A stretch of DNA of 64,000 nucleotides from HGM11525 sp036307445. GTDB lineage: Bacteria; Bacillota; Clostridia; UBA1381. Below, piece after piece: positions 16,411-25,467 of this stretch. The notes below the pieces were generated by a model. That model was not told where the DNA came from. It searched no databases and was given only the letters and a program-made list of their open reading frames with translations. The stretch is from contig JAXJXP010000025.1 of assembly GCA_036307445.1 (NCBI GenBank), positions 1 to 64,000 on the forward strand, given 5' to 3'. How positions within the stretch are numbered: the first letter of the stretch is position 1; the number at the start of each line of letters is the position of its first letter. The translations under genes were made by a program, and so were the position numbers.

Positions 16411-17417
16411 TGGATAAATTGATATTGGGTATAGAGAGCTCGTGTGATGAAACTGCGGCTGCCGTTGTCAAAAACGGAAGAGTGGTGCTTTCAAATGTAA
16501 TAAATTCCCAAATAGACTTACACAAAATATATGGCGGAGTAGTTCCCGAGATTGCATCGAGAAAGCATATTGAAAATATTTCGCCTGTTGTTGATGAGGC
16601 TTTGGAAAAGGCAGGGGTTACCTTTGATGATATTGATGCGATTGCAGTAACCTATGGACCAGGACTCGTTGGAGCTTTGCTTGTCGGAGTGTCTTACGCA
16701 AAGGCTCTTTCGTATGCACTTGATAAGCCGTTAGTGCCTGTGCATCACATAAGGGGACATATAACAGCCAATTATATTGCACACCCTGATGTAAAGCCAC
16801 CATATGTGTGTCTTGTTGCATCGGGAGGACATAGCCATATAGTAAAGGTAAATGACTACTCCGATTTTGAGGTTATAGCAAGAACACGTGATGATGCGGC
16901 GGGCGAGGCATTTGATAAAATTGCAAGAGTGCTGGGTTTGGGATATCCTGGCGGACCGCTTATTGATAAGCTTGCAAAGGAAGGAGATCCTCACGCAGTT
17001 GAATTTCCAAGAGTAAAGATGGCGGAAGGCTCGCTTGATTTCAGTTTCTCAGGTGTCAAAACAGCGGTTATCAATTATCTTCATAAAGCCGAACAGAAGG
17101 GCGAGAAAATCAATAAAGCAGATGTTGCTGCAAGCTTTCAGCAGGCGGTATGCGAGGCTCTTTGCACACATACATTATCTGCGGCACTTGATGCAGGAGT
17201 AAATACTGTTGCCCTTGCAGGCGGAGTTGCATCGAACAGTAGCCTCAGACAGATGATGACTGAGGAGTGTGCAAAGCACGGAATATCGGTCATCTATCCG
17301 CCACCTGTTTTGTGTACCGATAACGGTGCGATGATTGCGGCGGCAGGGTATTTCGGATACTTAAAAGGCGATTTTGCAGAGCTTGACCTAAATGCAACAC
17401 CATCATTGCCTTTATAG
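16410..17417 (+). CDS. tsaD: tRNA N6-adenosine threonylcarbamoyltransferase TsaD
   Basis: A 335-residue Kae1/TsaD ASKHA-fold protein. The N-terminal LGIESSCDETAAAVV and the metal motif HHIRGH are diagnostic, with YPGGPLIDKLA and the C-terminal LAGGVASNS. It transfers threonylcarbamoyl to A37 of ANN-decoding tRNAs with TsaB and TsaE, which are not in this window. It converges on the LonB-like gene, with only three bases between the stops. Confidence 0.96.
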   Translation: MDKLILGIESSCDETAAAVVKNGRVVLSNVINSQIDLHKIYGGVVPEIASRKHIENISPVVDEALEKAGVTFDDIDAIAVTYGPGLVGALLVGVSYAKALSYALDKPLVPVHHIRGHITANYIAHPDVKPPYVCLVASGGHSHIVKVNDYSDFEVIARTRDDAAGEAFDKIARVLGLGYPGGPLIDKLAKEGDPHAVEFPRVKMAEGSLDFSFSGVKTAVINYLHKAEQKGEKINKADVAASFQQAVCEALCTHTLSAALDAGVNTVALAGGVASNSSLRQMMTEECAKHGISVIYPPPVLCTDNGAMIAAAGYFGYLKGDFAELDLNATPSLPL

Positions 17418-17420
17418 TAA

Positions 17421-18533
17421 TTAATGTTTAAGAAAATATTCCTCGAGGGATACTATTTTTTGTGGTACCTTCGGGGATTTTTTTTCTGTTGGGGTAAAGG
17501 CTTGGAAATCGTTTCTGCGTCTTTCAAAACGTCCGTTTCTAACCGCCCACAAAACATCCTGCCTTGTTACAGCAGTGCGGTTTTCACATTCTAAAAGATT
17601 GCCCAATAGCTCAAGACACCTTACAGAATCTCTGCCGTTTGCGGTGTAGTTTGCAAGCAGATTACAAGCGTCATTTTCTATTCCGAGTCCAAGCCGTTCG
17701 GCTGCATTTTCAATTATCTTTACAACATCGCCAAAGCCAAGAGGAAGAAAAAATATCTCACAACAACGGGAACGAAGTGCAGGTGAAATTTCCGACGGCG
17801 AACGTGTTGTCGCACCGATTAAGCGGAAATCGGCAGGTAACCCCTCACGAAAAATGTTATGAATGTAGCGGGGGATATTTTTGTTGTTTCTGGAGTAATA
17901 TGCGCTTTCAAAAAATACTCGTCTGTCCTCTAAGACCTTTAACAGCTTGTTCATCTGCATAGTCGCAAGCTCGCCGATTTCATCTATGAAAAGTACACCG
18001 CCGTGTGCATCGGATACCGCACCTGCCTGCGGTCTTGGAATGCCTTCTGCACCGTATGCGCCGGAGCCTTGATAAATCGGGTCGTGAACAGAACCTATCA
18101 GTGGGTCGGCAAAAGACCGTTCATCATATCGAAGTGTAGTTGCGTCAAGCTCAATAAATCTGGCATTTCTTAAAAAGGGTGTGCCGGACGAAAGCTTTGC
18201 TTCCTCAAGAGCAACTCTGGCAGCCGTTGTTTTTCCAACTCCGGGTGGTCCATAGATTAAAATATGCTGCGGATTACTTCCGCAAAGCGCAACCTTTAAA
18301 GCCTTCAGAGCCTTTTCCTGACCGACAATCTCGGAAAAGGCAATAGGTCTTGCCCGTTCTGTAAGAGGCTTTCCAAGCGAAACCTTTCTAACAGCGTTTA
18401 TTCTCTCTGATTCGCGCTTATCCTCTTCTTTTAAACTCTCCTTATCCTTTCTTGCACCTGCTAATAAGCCAAGAAAATATAATCCTCCTGCAATAAAGAA
18501 AAATCCCTGTGCAACCATTATTATCAAAGACAT
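17421..18533 (-). CDS. LonB-like sporulation ATPase lacking the Lon protease domain
   Basis: A 370-residue protein that follows B. subtilis LonB from its N-terminal membrane anchor (residues 3-26) through the AAA+ module. Walker A is GPPGVGKTT (95-103), Walker B VLFIDEIGEL (180-189), then LKVLEDRRVFFESAYYS and GATTRSPSEISPALRSRC. LonB is about 550 residues and continues into an S16 protease with a Ser-Lys dyad. Here the frame stops right after the AAA+ lid, and tsaD follows. No protease remnant is visible. The start has a strong GGAGGG site, and a Spo0A box lies upstream. Confidence 0.88.
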   Translation of the reverse strand: MSLIIMVAQGFFFIAGGLYFLGLLAGARKDKESLKEEDKRESERINAVRKVSLGKPLTERARPIAFSEIVGQEKALKALKVALCGSNPQHILIYGPPGVGKTTAARVALEEAKLSSGTPFLRNARFIELDATTLRYDERSFADPLIGSVHDPIYQGSGAYGAEGIPRPQAGAVSDAHGGVLFIDEIGELATMQMNKLLKVLEDRRVFFESAYYSRNNKNIPRYIHNIFREGLPADFRLIGATTRSPSEISPALRSRCCEIFFLPLGFGDVVKIIENAAERLGLGIENDACNLLANYTANGRDSVRCLELLGNLLECENRTAVTRQDVLWAVRNGRFERRRNDFQAFTPTEKKSPKVPQKIVSLEEYFLKH

Positions 18534-18547
18534 AAATACCCTCCGTT

Positions 18548-18576
18548 AATATTATTCAATATATATTTTTCGACAA
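18548..18576 (-). promoter_or_regulatory. Spo0A box and likely promoter of the LonB-like gene
   Basis: Minus strand: TTGTCGAAAAAT contains the 0A-box core TGTCGAA (18569-18575). The -35-like TTGTCG (18571-18576) is 17 bases from AATATT (18548-18553). An 0A box overlapping a poor -35 is the usual layout of Spo0A-activated sigma-A promoters. Confidence 0.6.
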
Positions 18577-18593
18577 TTTATTTATGCATATAC

Positions 18594-18622
18594 TTGCAAA
18601 AAAATCTCTTAAGCGGTATAAT
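18594..18622 (+). promoter_or_regulatory. sigma-A promoter of the C_GCAxxG_C_C gene
   Basis: Plus strand: TTGCAA at 18594-18599, a 17-base spacer, and TATAAT at 18617-18622. Confidence 0.75.
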
Positions 18623-18652
18623 AAAGAAATAGAAAATGGAGAGTGATTTTAA

Positions 18653-19105
18653 ATGAAAAAATCAGATATAGCGGTAAATAATTTTGAAAAAGGGTATAAC
18701 TGCGCTCAATCGGTAGTTGCGGCGCTTTGTGAGGAATTGGGAATGAAGGAGCAGGACGGACTTATCATAAGCGAGGGCTTTGGTGGCGGAATGGGGCGTA
18801 TGCGCTCAGTTTGCGGTGCTGTTACGGGAATGTTTATGCTCGCAGGACTCAAATACTCTAAAGGTGTTGCGGGTGATATGGATACGAGAAAGATTATATA
18901 TTCCAAGGTTCAGGAAATGTCTAAAGAGTTTGAGGAGAAAGCGGGAAGTATTATCTGTGCTGAGCTTCTGGAGGGTGTTATGCCACAAAATAAGGACGCA
19001 ACACCGACTCCAAGAACTAACGAATTTTACAAAAAACGTCCTTGCAGTGAGTGTGTAAGATTAGCTGCAGAAATAGCCGAAAAACATTTATTGGCAGGTG
19101 AATAA
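18653..19105 (+). CDS. C_GCAxxG_C_C family protein
   Basis: A 150-residue member of the C-GCAxxG-C-C family. The defining cysteines are in GYNCAQSVVAALC, VCGAVTG, IICAELL and CSECVRLAAE. A glycine-rich GFGGGMGRM lies between the first two. The spaced cysteines suggest a metal centre or a redox role, but the family function is not established. The start is 7 bases after GGAGAGTG. It lies 2 bases before the recombinase gene and probably shares its transcript. Confidence 0.88.
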   Translation: MKKSDIAVNNFEKGYNCAQSVVAALCEELGMKEQDGLIISEGFGGGMGRMRSVCGAVTGMFMLAGLKYSKGVAGDMDTRKIIYSKVQEMSKEFEEKAGSIICAELLEGVMPQNKDATPTPRTNEFYKKRPCSECVRLAAEIAEKHLLAGE

Positions 19106-19107
19106 TT

Positions 19108-20175
19108 ATGGCACAGTCGGTTGCTGCAAAAAATAAATATTTAAGAACATACCTGAGGGATTTACCTGATTTTGTATTTTCTTATATTGAGGAATATTAT
19201 AACGGCGAGAGTGTTAATACCAAGCTTGCGTACAGTCTTGATATCAAGGTCTTCTTTGATTTTCTACGGTTTGAAAGCTTTGCTGAGATTAAAAAGAACG
19301 AGGATTTTACAGTAGCTCATATGGATAAGATTACACCTGTACTGTTGATACATTTTAAGTCGTATCTTCGGGAGTATGAGGTGGAATATACATCGCCGAG
19401 AGGAAAGCCTGTTAAGAGAGTTGTCAGAAATTCCGCATTCGGTATAAACAGAAAGCTCTCAGCGGTGAGAGGACTTTTTATTTATCTTTACAAAACGGAA
19501 CAGATTTCGCAGAATGTAACCGATAAGGTTGATTTTATGAAGCTGCACCAAAAGATAAAAAAACCGCTTACAACACAGGAAACAGTGAGTCTTATTGATG
19601 TTCTCTATAACGGCGAGAACTATTTTGAGGGCAGACAGCTTGCGGAATACAACAGAAGAAAATTAAGAGATATTGCACTATTTATAACCTATCTCGGAAC
19701 AGGAGTCCGTGTAAGCGAGCTTGTAGCACTTAACGTAGGCGATATTGACTTTGGTGAGGATGAAACCTCCGGCTCATTTATCGTTACACGAAAGGGAGGA
19801 GACCAACAGGAAATTTTTATGCCGCCGCAGGTGTATGAGGCTATGAAAAATTATATTGACTCTATAAATGCAAAGGACAGCGACCCTCTGTTTTTAAACC
19901 GTTCGGGAGACAGAATTAAAGTGGGCGGCGTGGAAAAGACGCTAAAAAGCTATTGTCAGGCAGTAGGTATAACCCACCCCGACAAAACTCGTCCTCACGC
20001 ACTAAGACGTACCTTTGCGTGTCAGCTTCTTGCTGACGGAGTTGATATTAAGATGGTGGCAGAGCTTATGGGACATAAGAACATTGAAGTTACGCACCGT
20101 TATTATGCTCAGTATTCGCAACAGCAACGGCGTGAGGTTATGCAGGGGCATAAGGTTTTTGGGGACAAGGAGTAA
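19108..20175 (+). CDS. tyrosine recombinase, Xer-like
   Basis: A 355-residue phage-integrase-family recombinase with a core-binding domain (about 1-150) and a full catalytic domain. The active-site residues Arg201 (GTGVRVSEL), a Lys in VTRKGGDQ, His297 and Arg300 (HALRR), His323 (GHKN) and the nucleophile Tyr332 (HRYY) are all present. With no phage genes, att repeats or excisionase nearby, a chromosome-dimer-resolution or related housekeeping role is likelier than mobility. No dif site could be identified. Length is close to XerS, but similarity to XerS could not be tested. Confidence 0.85.
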   Translation: MAQSVAAKNKYLRTYLRDLPDFVFSYIEEYYNGESVNTKLAYSLDIKVFFDFLRFESFAEIKKNEDFTVAHMDKITPVLLIHFKSYLREYEVEYTSPRGKPVKRVVRNSAFGINRKLSAVRGLFIYLYKTEQISQNVTDKVDFMKLHQKIKKPLTTQETVSLIDVLYNGENYFEGRQLAEYNRRKLRDIALFITYLGTGVRVSELVALNVGDIDFGEDETSGSFIVTRKGGDQQEIFMPPQVYEAMKNYIDSINAKDSDPLFLNRSGDRIKVGGVEKTLKSYCQAVGITHPDKTRPHALRRTFACQLLADGVDIKMVAELMGHKNIEVTHRYYAQYSQQQRREVMQGHKVFGDKE

Positions 20176-20190
20176 TTTGTTATTTTGTTC

Positions 20191-20219
20191 TTGAATATAT
20201 ATTGGTTATGTGATAAAAT
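20191..20219 (+). promoter_or_regulatory. sigma-A promoter of the L,D-transpeptidase gene
   Basis: Plus strand: TTGAAT at 20191-20196, a 17-base spacer, and TAAAAT at 20214-20219. It argues against a GTG start at 20210. Confidence 0.65.
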
Positions 20220-20257
20220 ATCAGCATTATGAATTTTACGGAGGGTATATTTACATA

Positions 20258-21445
20258 ATGAAGAAGGTAATTAAGTTTTTTGTTTTTATTGCGATACTGA
20301 TGTGCACGGTGGCTGTATCTGCAGAGGATGCAGTGCTGACGGTTGAGCTGGGTATTTTTGACTATGGTACAATAGTCATACCGTCTGAGGCGAGCTTTGA
20401 GCTGATTTCGCCGGAGGGTGATAAGGTAGCAGAGTCAAAGACGAACATAGATGCGTCAACTACTAAGCTGACATTGGAGTTTGTAATACCTGAGTATATA
20501 GAAGGAGCTGTTTACAATCTTGTGCCAACAGAAGGTGTAACAGCATTAAACTACATTGGTACAAGCTACGAAACAGGTAGCCTGATACCATTGAATACTG
20601 CTGACGGTATGAATTTTATGCTTGAGGCAATTCCTCTTTATAAGCCGAAAACAGGAGCACGTACCGATAAAGTAACTGTGAGATTTTATATAAAAAACGG
20701 AATAGCATTTCCGGCGCATCCGAGATTTTTCCTGTTTAACAGTAAGGGTGAGCTTTTAAGCGCAAAGAATGCCGATATTGCAATTGGAGCAAATATGGTA
20801 TCAGTTGATTTTTTTGTGCCTCAATATTATACGGGAGAACAGTTTTATCTTGTGCCTGCCAATGGTGTAATTGATGCCACCTATTACAGCGATACATATA
20901 CTAAGTATGCACCAATCAAGCTGGGTACATTTGCGGCATTGTCAGAAACGGGTGAAACTATTGTGGGCGACTCCTTTGACATAGGTATCACAATCGATAC
21001 AGAGGGTCCGGAAAACGAATATGCAATTGCAGTTGAAAATTATATAAACAGCACGGGAATAGAAAGCAAAACCAATTATTTTATATGGGTGTCGAAAAAG
21101 GATTATAAGGTAAATGTCCTTACAAGAAACAACGGCTTGTGGGACTATGTAACCTGCTTTGACTGTACAATAGGCAAGCCCACAACACCGACAATTACCG
21201 GTGAGTTTGAGTATTTTCAGTATCAGGAGAAGTGGACCTATGCTGATTATTATGTTGCGCCGATAATGCGATTTGCGCCGAAAGGCTATGCAATGCACAG
21301 TACATTGATTGATTATGATGGTAATGCTTATGACGGAAGACTGAGAGGAATGCTTTCTCACGGATGTGTCCGTCTTGCACCGGAAAGCATCAGATGGCTT
21401 GCAGATTATATGCCGATTAATACAAGAGTTTATGTAACCGAATAG
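20258..21445 (+). CDS. secreted L,D-transpeptidase (YkuD domain)
   Basis: A 395-residue exported protein. It has a signal peptide (MKKVIKFFVFIAILMCTVAVSA, cut near 22), two repeated beta-rich regions (about 25-115 and 130-220), and a C-terminal YkuD domain. The catalytic motif SHGCVRL has Cys370 and the upstream His in MHST. L,D-transpeptidases form 3-3 crosslinks or attach proteins to peptidoglycan. The frame opens at a GTG at 20210 inside the promoter. The ATG at 20258 has GGAGGG upstream and begins the signal peptide. Confidence 0.9.
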   Translation: MKKVIKFFVFIAILMCTVAVSAEDAVLTVELGIFDYGTIVIPSEASFELISPEGDKVAESKTNIDASTTKLTLEFVIPEYIEGAVYNLVPTEGVTALNYIGTSYETGSLIPLNTADGMNFMLEAIPLYKPKTGARTDKVTVRFYIKNGIAFPAHPRFFLFNSKGELLSAKNADIAIGANMVSVDFFVPQYYTGEQFYLVPANGVIDATYYSDTYTKYAPIKLGTFAALSETGETIVGDSFDIGITIDTEGPENEYAIAVENYINSTGIESKTNYFIWVSKKDYKVNVLTRNNGLWDYVTCFDCTIGKPTTPTITGEFEYFQYQEKWTYADYYVAPIMRFAPKGYAMHSTLIDYDGNAYDGRLRGMLSHGCVRLAPESIRWLADYMPINTRVYVTE

Positions 21446-21480
21446 CAAAAGGAGTCGGAAAATTTCCGACTCCTTTTGCT
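21444..21480. terminator. bidirectional terminator
   Basis: A perfect palindrome AGCAAAAGGAGTCGGAAA / TTTCCGACTCCTTTTGCT lies between two convergent genes. T-rich and A-rich edges allow action on both strands. Confidence 0.85.
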
Positions 21481-23041
21481 ATAATCTTAATACTGCTTCT
21501 GCGGCTTTAATTCCGTCTACTGCCGATGAGGTAATTCCTCCTGCATGACCACCGCCTTCGCCTGCGGTAAAAAGACCTTTTGCTGATAACTCGAGGTTAT
21601 CATTTCTTAGTAGCCTGACTGGTGAAGAACTACGTGTTTCGGGGGCAGTAAGGATTGCGTCATCAGATGCAAAGCCGTGTATGCGTTTGTCCATAAGAAT
21701 CAGCCCTTGACGCATTGATGCTGTAATAAACTCAGGGAATACACGCTCAAGGCTTGTAAATGTTACCTGTGGCTTGTATGTTGGTATTACAGCGCCGCGG
21801 GGTGCATTAGTATTAGTTTTGCCTAAAAAACTGCCTACCGTTTCTGCGGGAGCTTTTCCTGCACCTATGGTGTAAGCCCGACTTTCAATCTCACGTTGCA
21901 GATATACGCCTGCAAGAGGGTCATTGCTTTCAAAATCGGAAGGAGTAACGTTTACAAGTATTGCGCTGTTTGCGTTATTTCCGCTGCGGTCGGAGTAGCT
22001 CATTCCGTTTGTAACTATTGTATTTTTCTCTGATGCACTTGCTACTACATACCCGCCCGGACACATACAAAAAGTATAAAGAGAACGTCCGTTGCTAAGA
22101 TGTACCGCTAATTTGTAATCTGCGGGAGGCAGGCTTTTTGCTGCATCTCCGTACATTGCAGATGATATAAATGCCTGAGTATGCTCTATTCTTGCACCTA
22201 TGGAAAAAGGCTTTTGCTCCATTTTAATACCACGCATTTTTAACATCTCAAAGGTGTCTCTTGCGCTATGCCCGATAGCAAGGACAATTTTATCGGTTTC
22301 AATTTCATATTTTCTGTCTGCGTTTTCAACAACTGCGCCAACAACCCTGCCGTTTTCGAGCTTGATATCGGTAAGCTTGGTTAAAAATCGTACTTCGCCG
22401 CCGTTTTTAATGATTTCTGTGCGGATGTTCTTAACCACGTTTCTAAGTATGTCCGTTCCGATGTGAGGCTTGTTGTTTACTAAAATATCTTCCTTTGCAC
22501 CGTGAACAACAAACTCCTCCAAAACTGCACTTATTCTTATGTCCTTTGTGCCTGTGTTGAGCTTGCCGTCGGAGAAAGTGCCTGCGCCGCCTTCGCCAAA
22601 CTGTACATTTGTTCTTTCGTCAAGCTCTCCGCTTGACCAATAGCTTTCGATCGATTTTGTGCGTGAATCAATATCAGCCCCTCGTTCAATGACAATTGGG
22701 TTAAAGCCTGTACGTGAAAGGTAGAGAGCACAAAACAGCCCTGCAGGACCTGTTCCAACGATGAGAGGGCGTTTTCCTTTTGGCTCTGCAACTGGGAAAA
22801 CGTACTTCTCGGTTTTTGCAATACTCACGTTCGGAAGATTTTTTCTTAGTATATACTCTTCCTTTTCGACTGTTGCATCTACACTTAAGACATAATGCAC
22901 ATCGTTTTTCTTCCGTGCATCAATGGCTCGCTTTATGATTTTGACTGAGTTTACTTTTGAGCCGAGCTGTTTTTCAAGTCTGTTTTTTATTTCTGTAATA
23001 TCATCATTAAGCCCTGCACAAAGATTTATAATTCTTAACAT
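21479..23041 (-). CDS. FAD-dependent dehydrogenase (COG2509 type)
   Basis: A 520-residue flavoprotein. About 90 N-terminal residues form a ferredoxin-like cap, followed by the dinucleotide-binding GTGPAGLFCALYLSRTGF, FGEGGAGTFSDGKLNTG, the IGHSARDTFEMLKMRG segment, and a C-terminal AGEGGGHAGGITSSAVDGIKA FAD motif. The family is widespread in Firmicutes and uncharacterised; no substrate can be inferred. The start overlaps the stop of the upstream flavoprotein by 7 bases. Confidence 0.88.
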   Translation of the reverse strand: MLRIINLCAGLNDDITEIKNRLEKQLGSKVNSVKIIKRAIDARKKNDVHYVLSVDATVEKEEYILRKNLPNVSIAKTEKYVFPVAEPKGKRPLIVGTGPAGLFCALYLSRTGFNPIVIERGADIDSRTKSIESYWSSGELDERTNVQFGEGGAGTFSDGKLNTGTKDIRISAVLEEFVVHGAKEDILVNNKPHIGTDILRNVVKNIRTEIIKNGGEVRFLTKLTDIKLENGRVVGAVVENADRKYEIETDKIVLAIGHSARDTFEMLKMRGIKMEQKPFSIGARIEHTQAFISSAMYGDAAKSLPPADYKLAVHLSNGRSLYTFCMCPGGYVVASASEKNTIVTNGMSYSDRSGNNANSAILVNVTPSDFESNDPLAGVYLQREIESRAYTIGAGKAPAETVGSFLGKTNTNAPRGAVIPTYKPQVTFTSLERVFPEFITASMRQGLILMDKRIHGFASDDAILTAPETRSSSPVRLLRNDNLELSAKGLFTAGEGGGHAGGITSSAVDGIKAAEAVLRL

Positions 23042-24252
23042 AAAGCCAGCTCCTTATTTATGCTATCTCCTGCACGCAAAGCACAAAGCCAAGCCCAGCT
23101 GAGATTGTAACCTCCACATTCTCCGTCACAATCAAGCATCTCTCCTAATATGTAGAGATTGTCTGTTATGCGTGATTTCATTGTTTTCGGCTCAATTTCA
23201 TCAAGCGGTATTCCGCCTGATGTAACCTGTGCGTTGTCCCAGGAAAGAGTCCCTGAAATATCGAGGGAAAGTGCTTTAATGGCACAGGAAAGCTTTTCCA
23301 AATCAGATTCGGAAAGCTTATTCGCCGCAGTTGATGGACTAATGCCTAAAATGTGTTTTATAATCTGTTGCCAGACTCGCTTTTGTACAATTCCCAACGC
23401 AAGCTCCTGAGCCTCTCTGCCTTTTTCGGCAGCCTTTTTGATACGGTGGAGAATATAGTCCTTGTTGTATTCTTCGGCAAAGTCTATCACCACTTTGCAG
23501 CTATTTTCGATATGTCTTGAAAGCTGCATCGCCGCAATACCGCTTATGCCGTAATCGGTAAACTGTATTTCGCCGCTTTCTGAGAAAAGCTCGGTTTTGT
23601 CTGATACAAGCTTTATACCTGCTTTGCAACGTATGCCTTTTAAGGGTGCGGTAAAAGAGGTCTCTGATTTGAGTGCAACGAGTGCTGGAGTCAAAGTTGT
23701 TACACTATGCCCTAATGCTTCTGCCAGCTTGTAACCGATGCCGTCAGAGCCTGTTTTTGGTGCTGCCATACCTCCGCAGGCGAGGATTACTATATCGGCG
23801 TAACTACGTTTGCCGTCTTTAGAGTGTATATCAAAACCGTTTCCCTTCTTTGTGATTTCACTTACACAAAAATCACAACGTATCAGGACTCCTTTTTCGG
23901 CTGCTTCGTATCGTAAAACATCTAATACTGCTGCAGCCTGATTGCAAAGCGGATATACTCTACCCTCGTTTTCAATCCTCATCAAAAGACCGAGATTTTC
24001 AAAGAAGGTCATAACCTGAGATACGGCTGACATTCCCAGTATTTGAGGTATTATATTGCTATTTTCTGATTTTAGCTGCTTTGGCGAAAGGTTTGTATTC
24101 AAGAGATTGCATCTTCCGTTACCGGTGGAAAGAAGCTTTTTTCCGACACGTTCATTCCTTTCGTATATCGTTACCTCTGCACCTTTTCCGATTATACAGG
24201 CGATAGCAAGTCCTGCTGCACCGCCACCTATAATGGCTATTTTCTTATTCAT
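23035..24252 (-). CDS. HI0933/YhiN-family flavoprotein (BaiN-like)
   Basis: A 405-residue FAD protein. Seen: IIGGGAAGLAIACIIG at the N-terminus, GKKLLSTGNGRCNLLNTNLSP (the family signature), ACGGMAAPKTGSDGIGYKLAEALGH, and a C-terminal GGYNLSWAWLCAL motif. Family members include proteins named aminoacetone oxidase and the bile-acid-related BaiN, but the real substrate here is unknown. It overlaps the upstream transporter gene by 4 bases (ATGA). Confidence 0.9.
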   Translation of the reverse strand: MNKKIAIIGGGAAGLAIACIIGKGAEVTIYERNERVGKKLLSTGNGRCNLLNTNLSPKQLKSENSNIIPQILGMSAVSQVMTFFENLGLLMRIENEGRVYPLCNQAAAVLDVLRYEAAEKGVLIRCDFCVSEITKKGNGFDIHSKDGKRSYADIVILACGGMAAPKTGSDGIGYKLAEALGHSVTTLTPALVALKSETSFTAPLKGIRCKAGIKLVSDKTELFSESGEIQFTDYGISGIAAMQLSRHIENSCKVVIDFAEEYNKDYILHRIKKAAEKGREAQELALGIVQKRVWQQIIKHILGISPSTAANKLSESDLEKLSCAIKALSLDISGTLSWDNAQVTSGGIPLDEIEPKTMKSRITDNLYILGEMLDCDGECGGYNLSWAWLCALRAGDSINKELALC

Positions 24253-25376
24253 TCTTTTTTTGCCGCCTTTTCAGATTCTTTTGTGGCTATAAGGTCCTGC
24301 AGGAGCATCTTTATAACCATAACAACCGGTACCGAAAGAAGCATACCCCATATTCCGAACAAGCCGCCGCCTAAGGTTACTGCAAATATTATCAGAAGAG
24401 GTCTTGCTTCGAGCATATTGCCCATAATTTTCGGGCCGATAAAGTTGCCGTCTATCTGCTGGAGTACAATAAGTGCAACTGCAACCCATATGGCTTGCAA
24501 GAGACCGCCTGTAAGGAGCGTTATTATAATACACAAAGCGACTGCAATGATAGCACCAAAATAGGGGATAAGGCTAAAAACACCCATAATAAGTCCGAGT
24601 ACAATTGAGTATTTTACCTTTAGAAGACTAAGGAGAATTGTACTCAAAATTCCTATTATAAGACCGTCCATAATGATTGAGAATATATATTTTGAAAATA
24701 TATCGTTTGTTCTTGCGGCGTATTCGGTAAACTTTTCTACTTTATCACGTGGGAGGAACAGCTTTAATAGTCTTTTTATGCTTGCAGCTATAAGCTGCTT
24801 GTCCGCAAGCATATAGACTGAGATGATAATTGCTATGAAAGTCGTTATTACACCTGATGTGAGGCTTATCACACCCTGAGCATATTTGCCAACCTCGGAG
24901 AAATCAAAGTTTTTGATAAAGCTCTGAATGGCTGTAGTTGCACTTTCTTTGTCAAAATGAAGAATATTTATATCAAATCTTTTTTGCAATTCGGAAATTT
25001 TTTGAAGTATATCACTCAGATATTTTGGTATGTTAAGGTATAAATCATATACGTTTTTGCTTATTGCCGGAACAATGAGTCTGAGTATAATTGTAACGGC
25101 TATCAGGAGCAAAAGATATATTGCTGTAATAGATATCCCTTTTGAATGATTTTTAAGAAAACCGGATTTTGATTTGTTTATAAGTGTCTGAAACTTCTTT
25201 ATAGGTGTATTTAAAAGATAGGCTATTATAAAGCCTGTTATAAATGGACTTAAGGCACTTATAATTTTGCCGATATAGTCGAAAATAAAGTTGAAGTTAT
25301 CAACAGTTTTATAAACAATTATAACTCCTGATACAAAAAGGAAAGCAAGAAACCATGTAGAATATTTTTGTTTCAT
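24249..25376 (-). CDS. AI-2E family transporter (YtvI/PerM-like)
   Basis: A 375-residue membrane protein with about eight transmembrane segments. The C-terminal half has the family hallmark GVFSLIPYFGAIIAVALC and LQQIDGNFIGPKIMG. Characterised relatives export AI-2 or act as Na+/H+ antiporters, and the function here is undetermined. A large loop (about residues 105-165) separates the hydrophobic halves. AAAGGAG is present 10 bases upstream. Confidence 0.9.
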   Translation of the reverse strand: MKQKYSTWFLAFLFVSGVIIVYKTVDNFNFIFDYIGKIISALSPFITGFIIAYLLNTPIKKFQTLINKSKSGFLKNHSKGISITAIYLLLLIAVTIILRLIVPAISKNVYDLYLNIPKYLSDILQKISELQKRFDINILHFDKESATTAIQSFIKNFDFSEVGKYAQGVISLTSGVITTFIAIIISVYMLADKQLIAASIKRLLKLFLPRDKVEKFTEYAARTNDIFSKYIFSIIMDGLIIGILSTILLSLLKVKYSIVLGLIMGVFSLIPYFGAIIAVALCIIITLLTGGLLQAIWVAVALIVLQQIDGNFIGPKIMGNMLEARPLLIIFAVTLGGGLFGIWGMLLSVPVVMVIKMLLQDLIATKESEKAAKKE

Positions 25377-25399
25377 CAGAAATTTTCTCCTTTGTTAAT

Positions 25400-25425
25400 A
25401 TTAAAAACCAAGGGAGCCGCCCTTT
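25400..25425 (-). terminator. probable terminator of the SLH gene
   Basis: Minus strand: AAGGG, loop CGGCT, CCCTT, then GGTTTTTAATATT. The stem is only five pairs. Confidence 0.5.
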
Positions 25426-25467
25426 GATATAAAAGCGACCCCCTCAAAGTCTTTAGTCTTTGTAAGG

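Noticed and set aside
19108..20175. Integrase of a mobile element or prophage
   Set aside because: No phage genes, excisionase, direct repeats or anomalous neighbours are present; it lies between conserved genes.
20185..20215. dif-like recombination site beside the tyrosine recombinase
   Set aside because: The stretch TTGAATATATATTGG resembles part of Bacillus dif but lacks the second arm. It is better explained as a sigma-A promoter with 17-base spacing.
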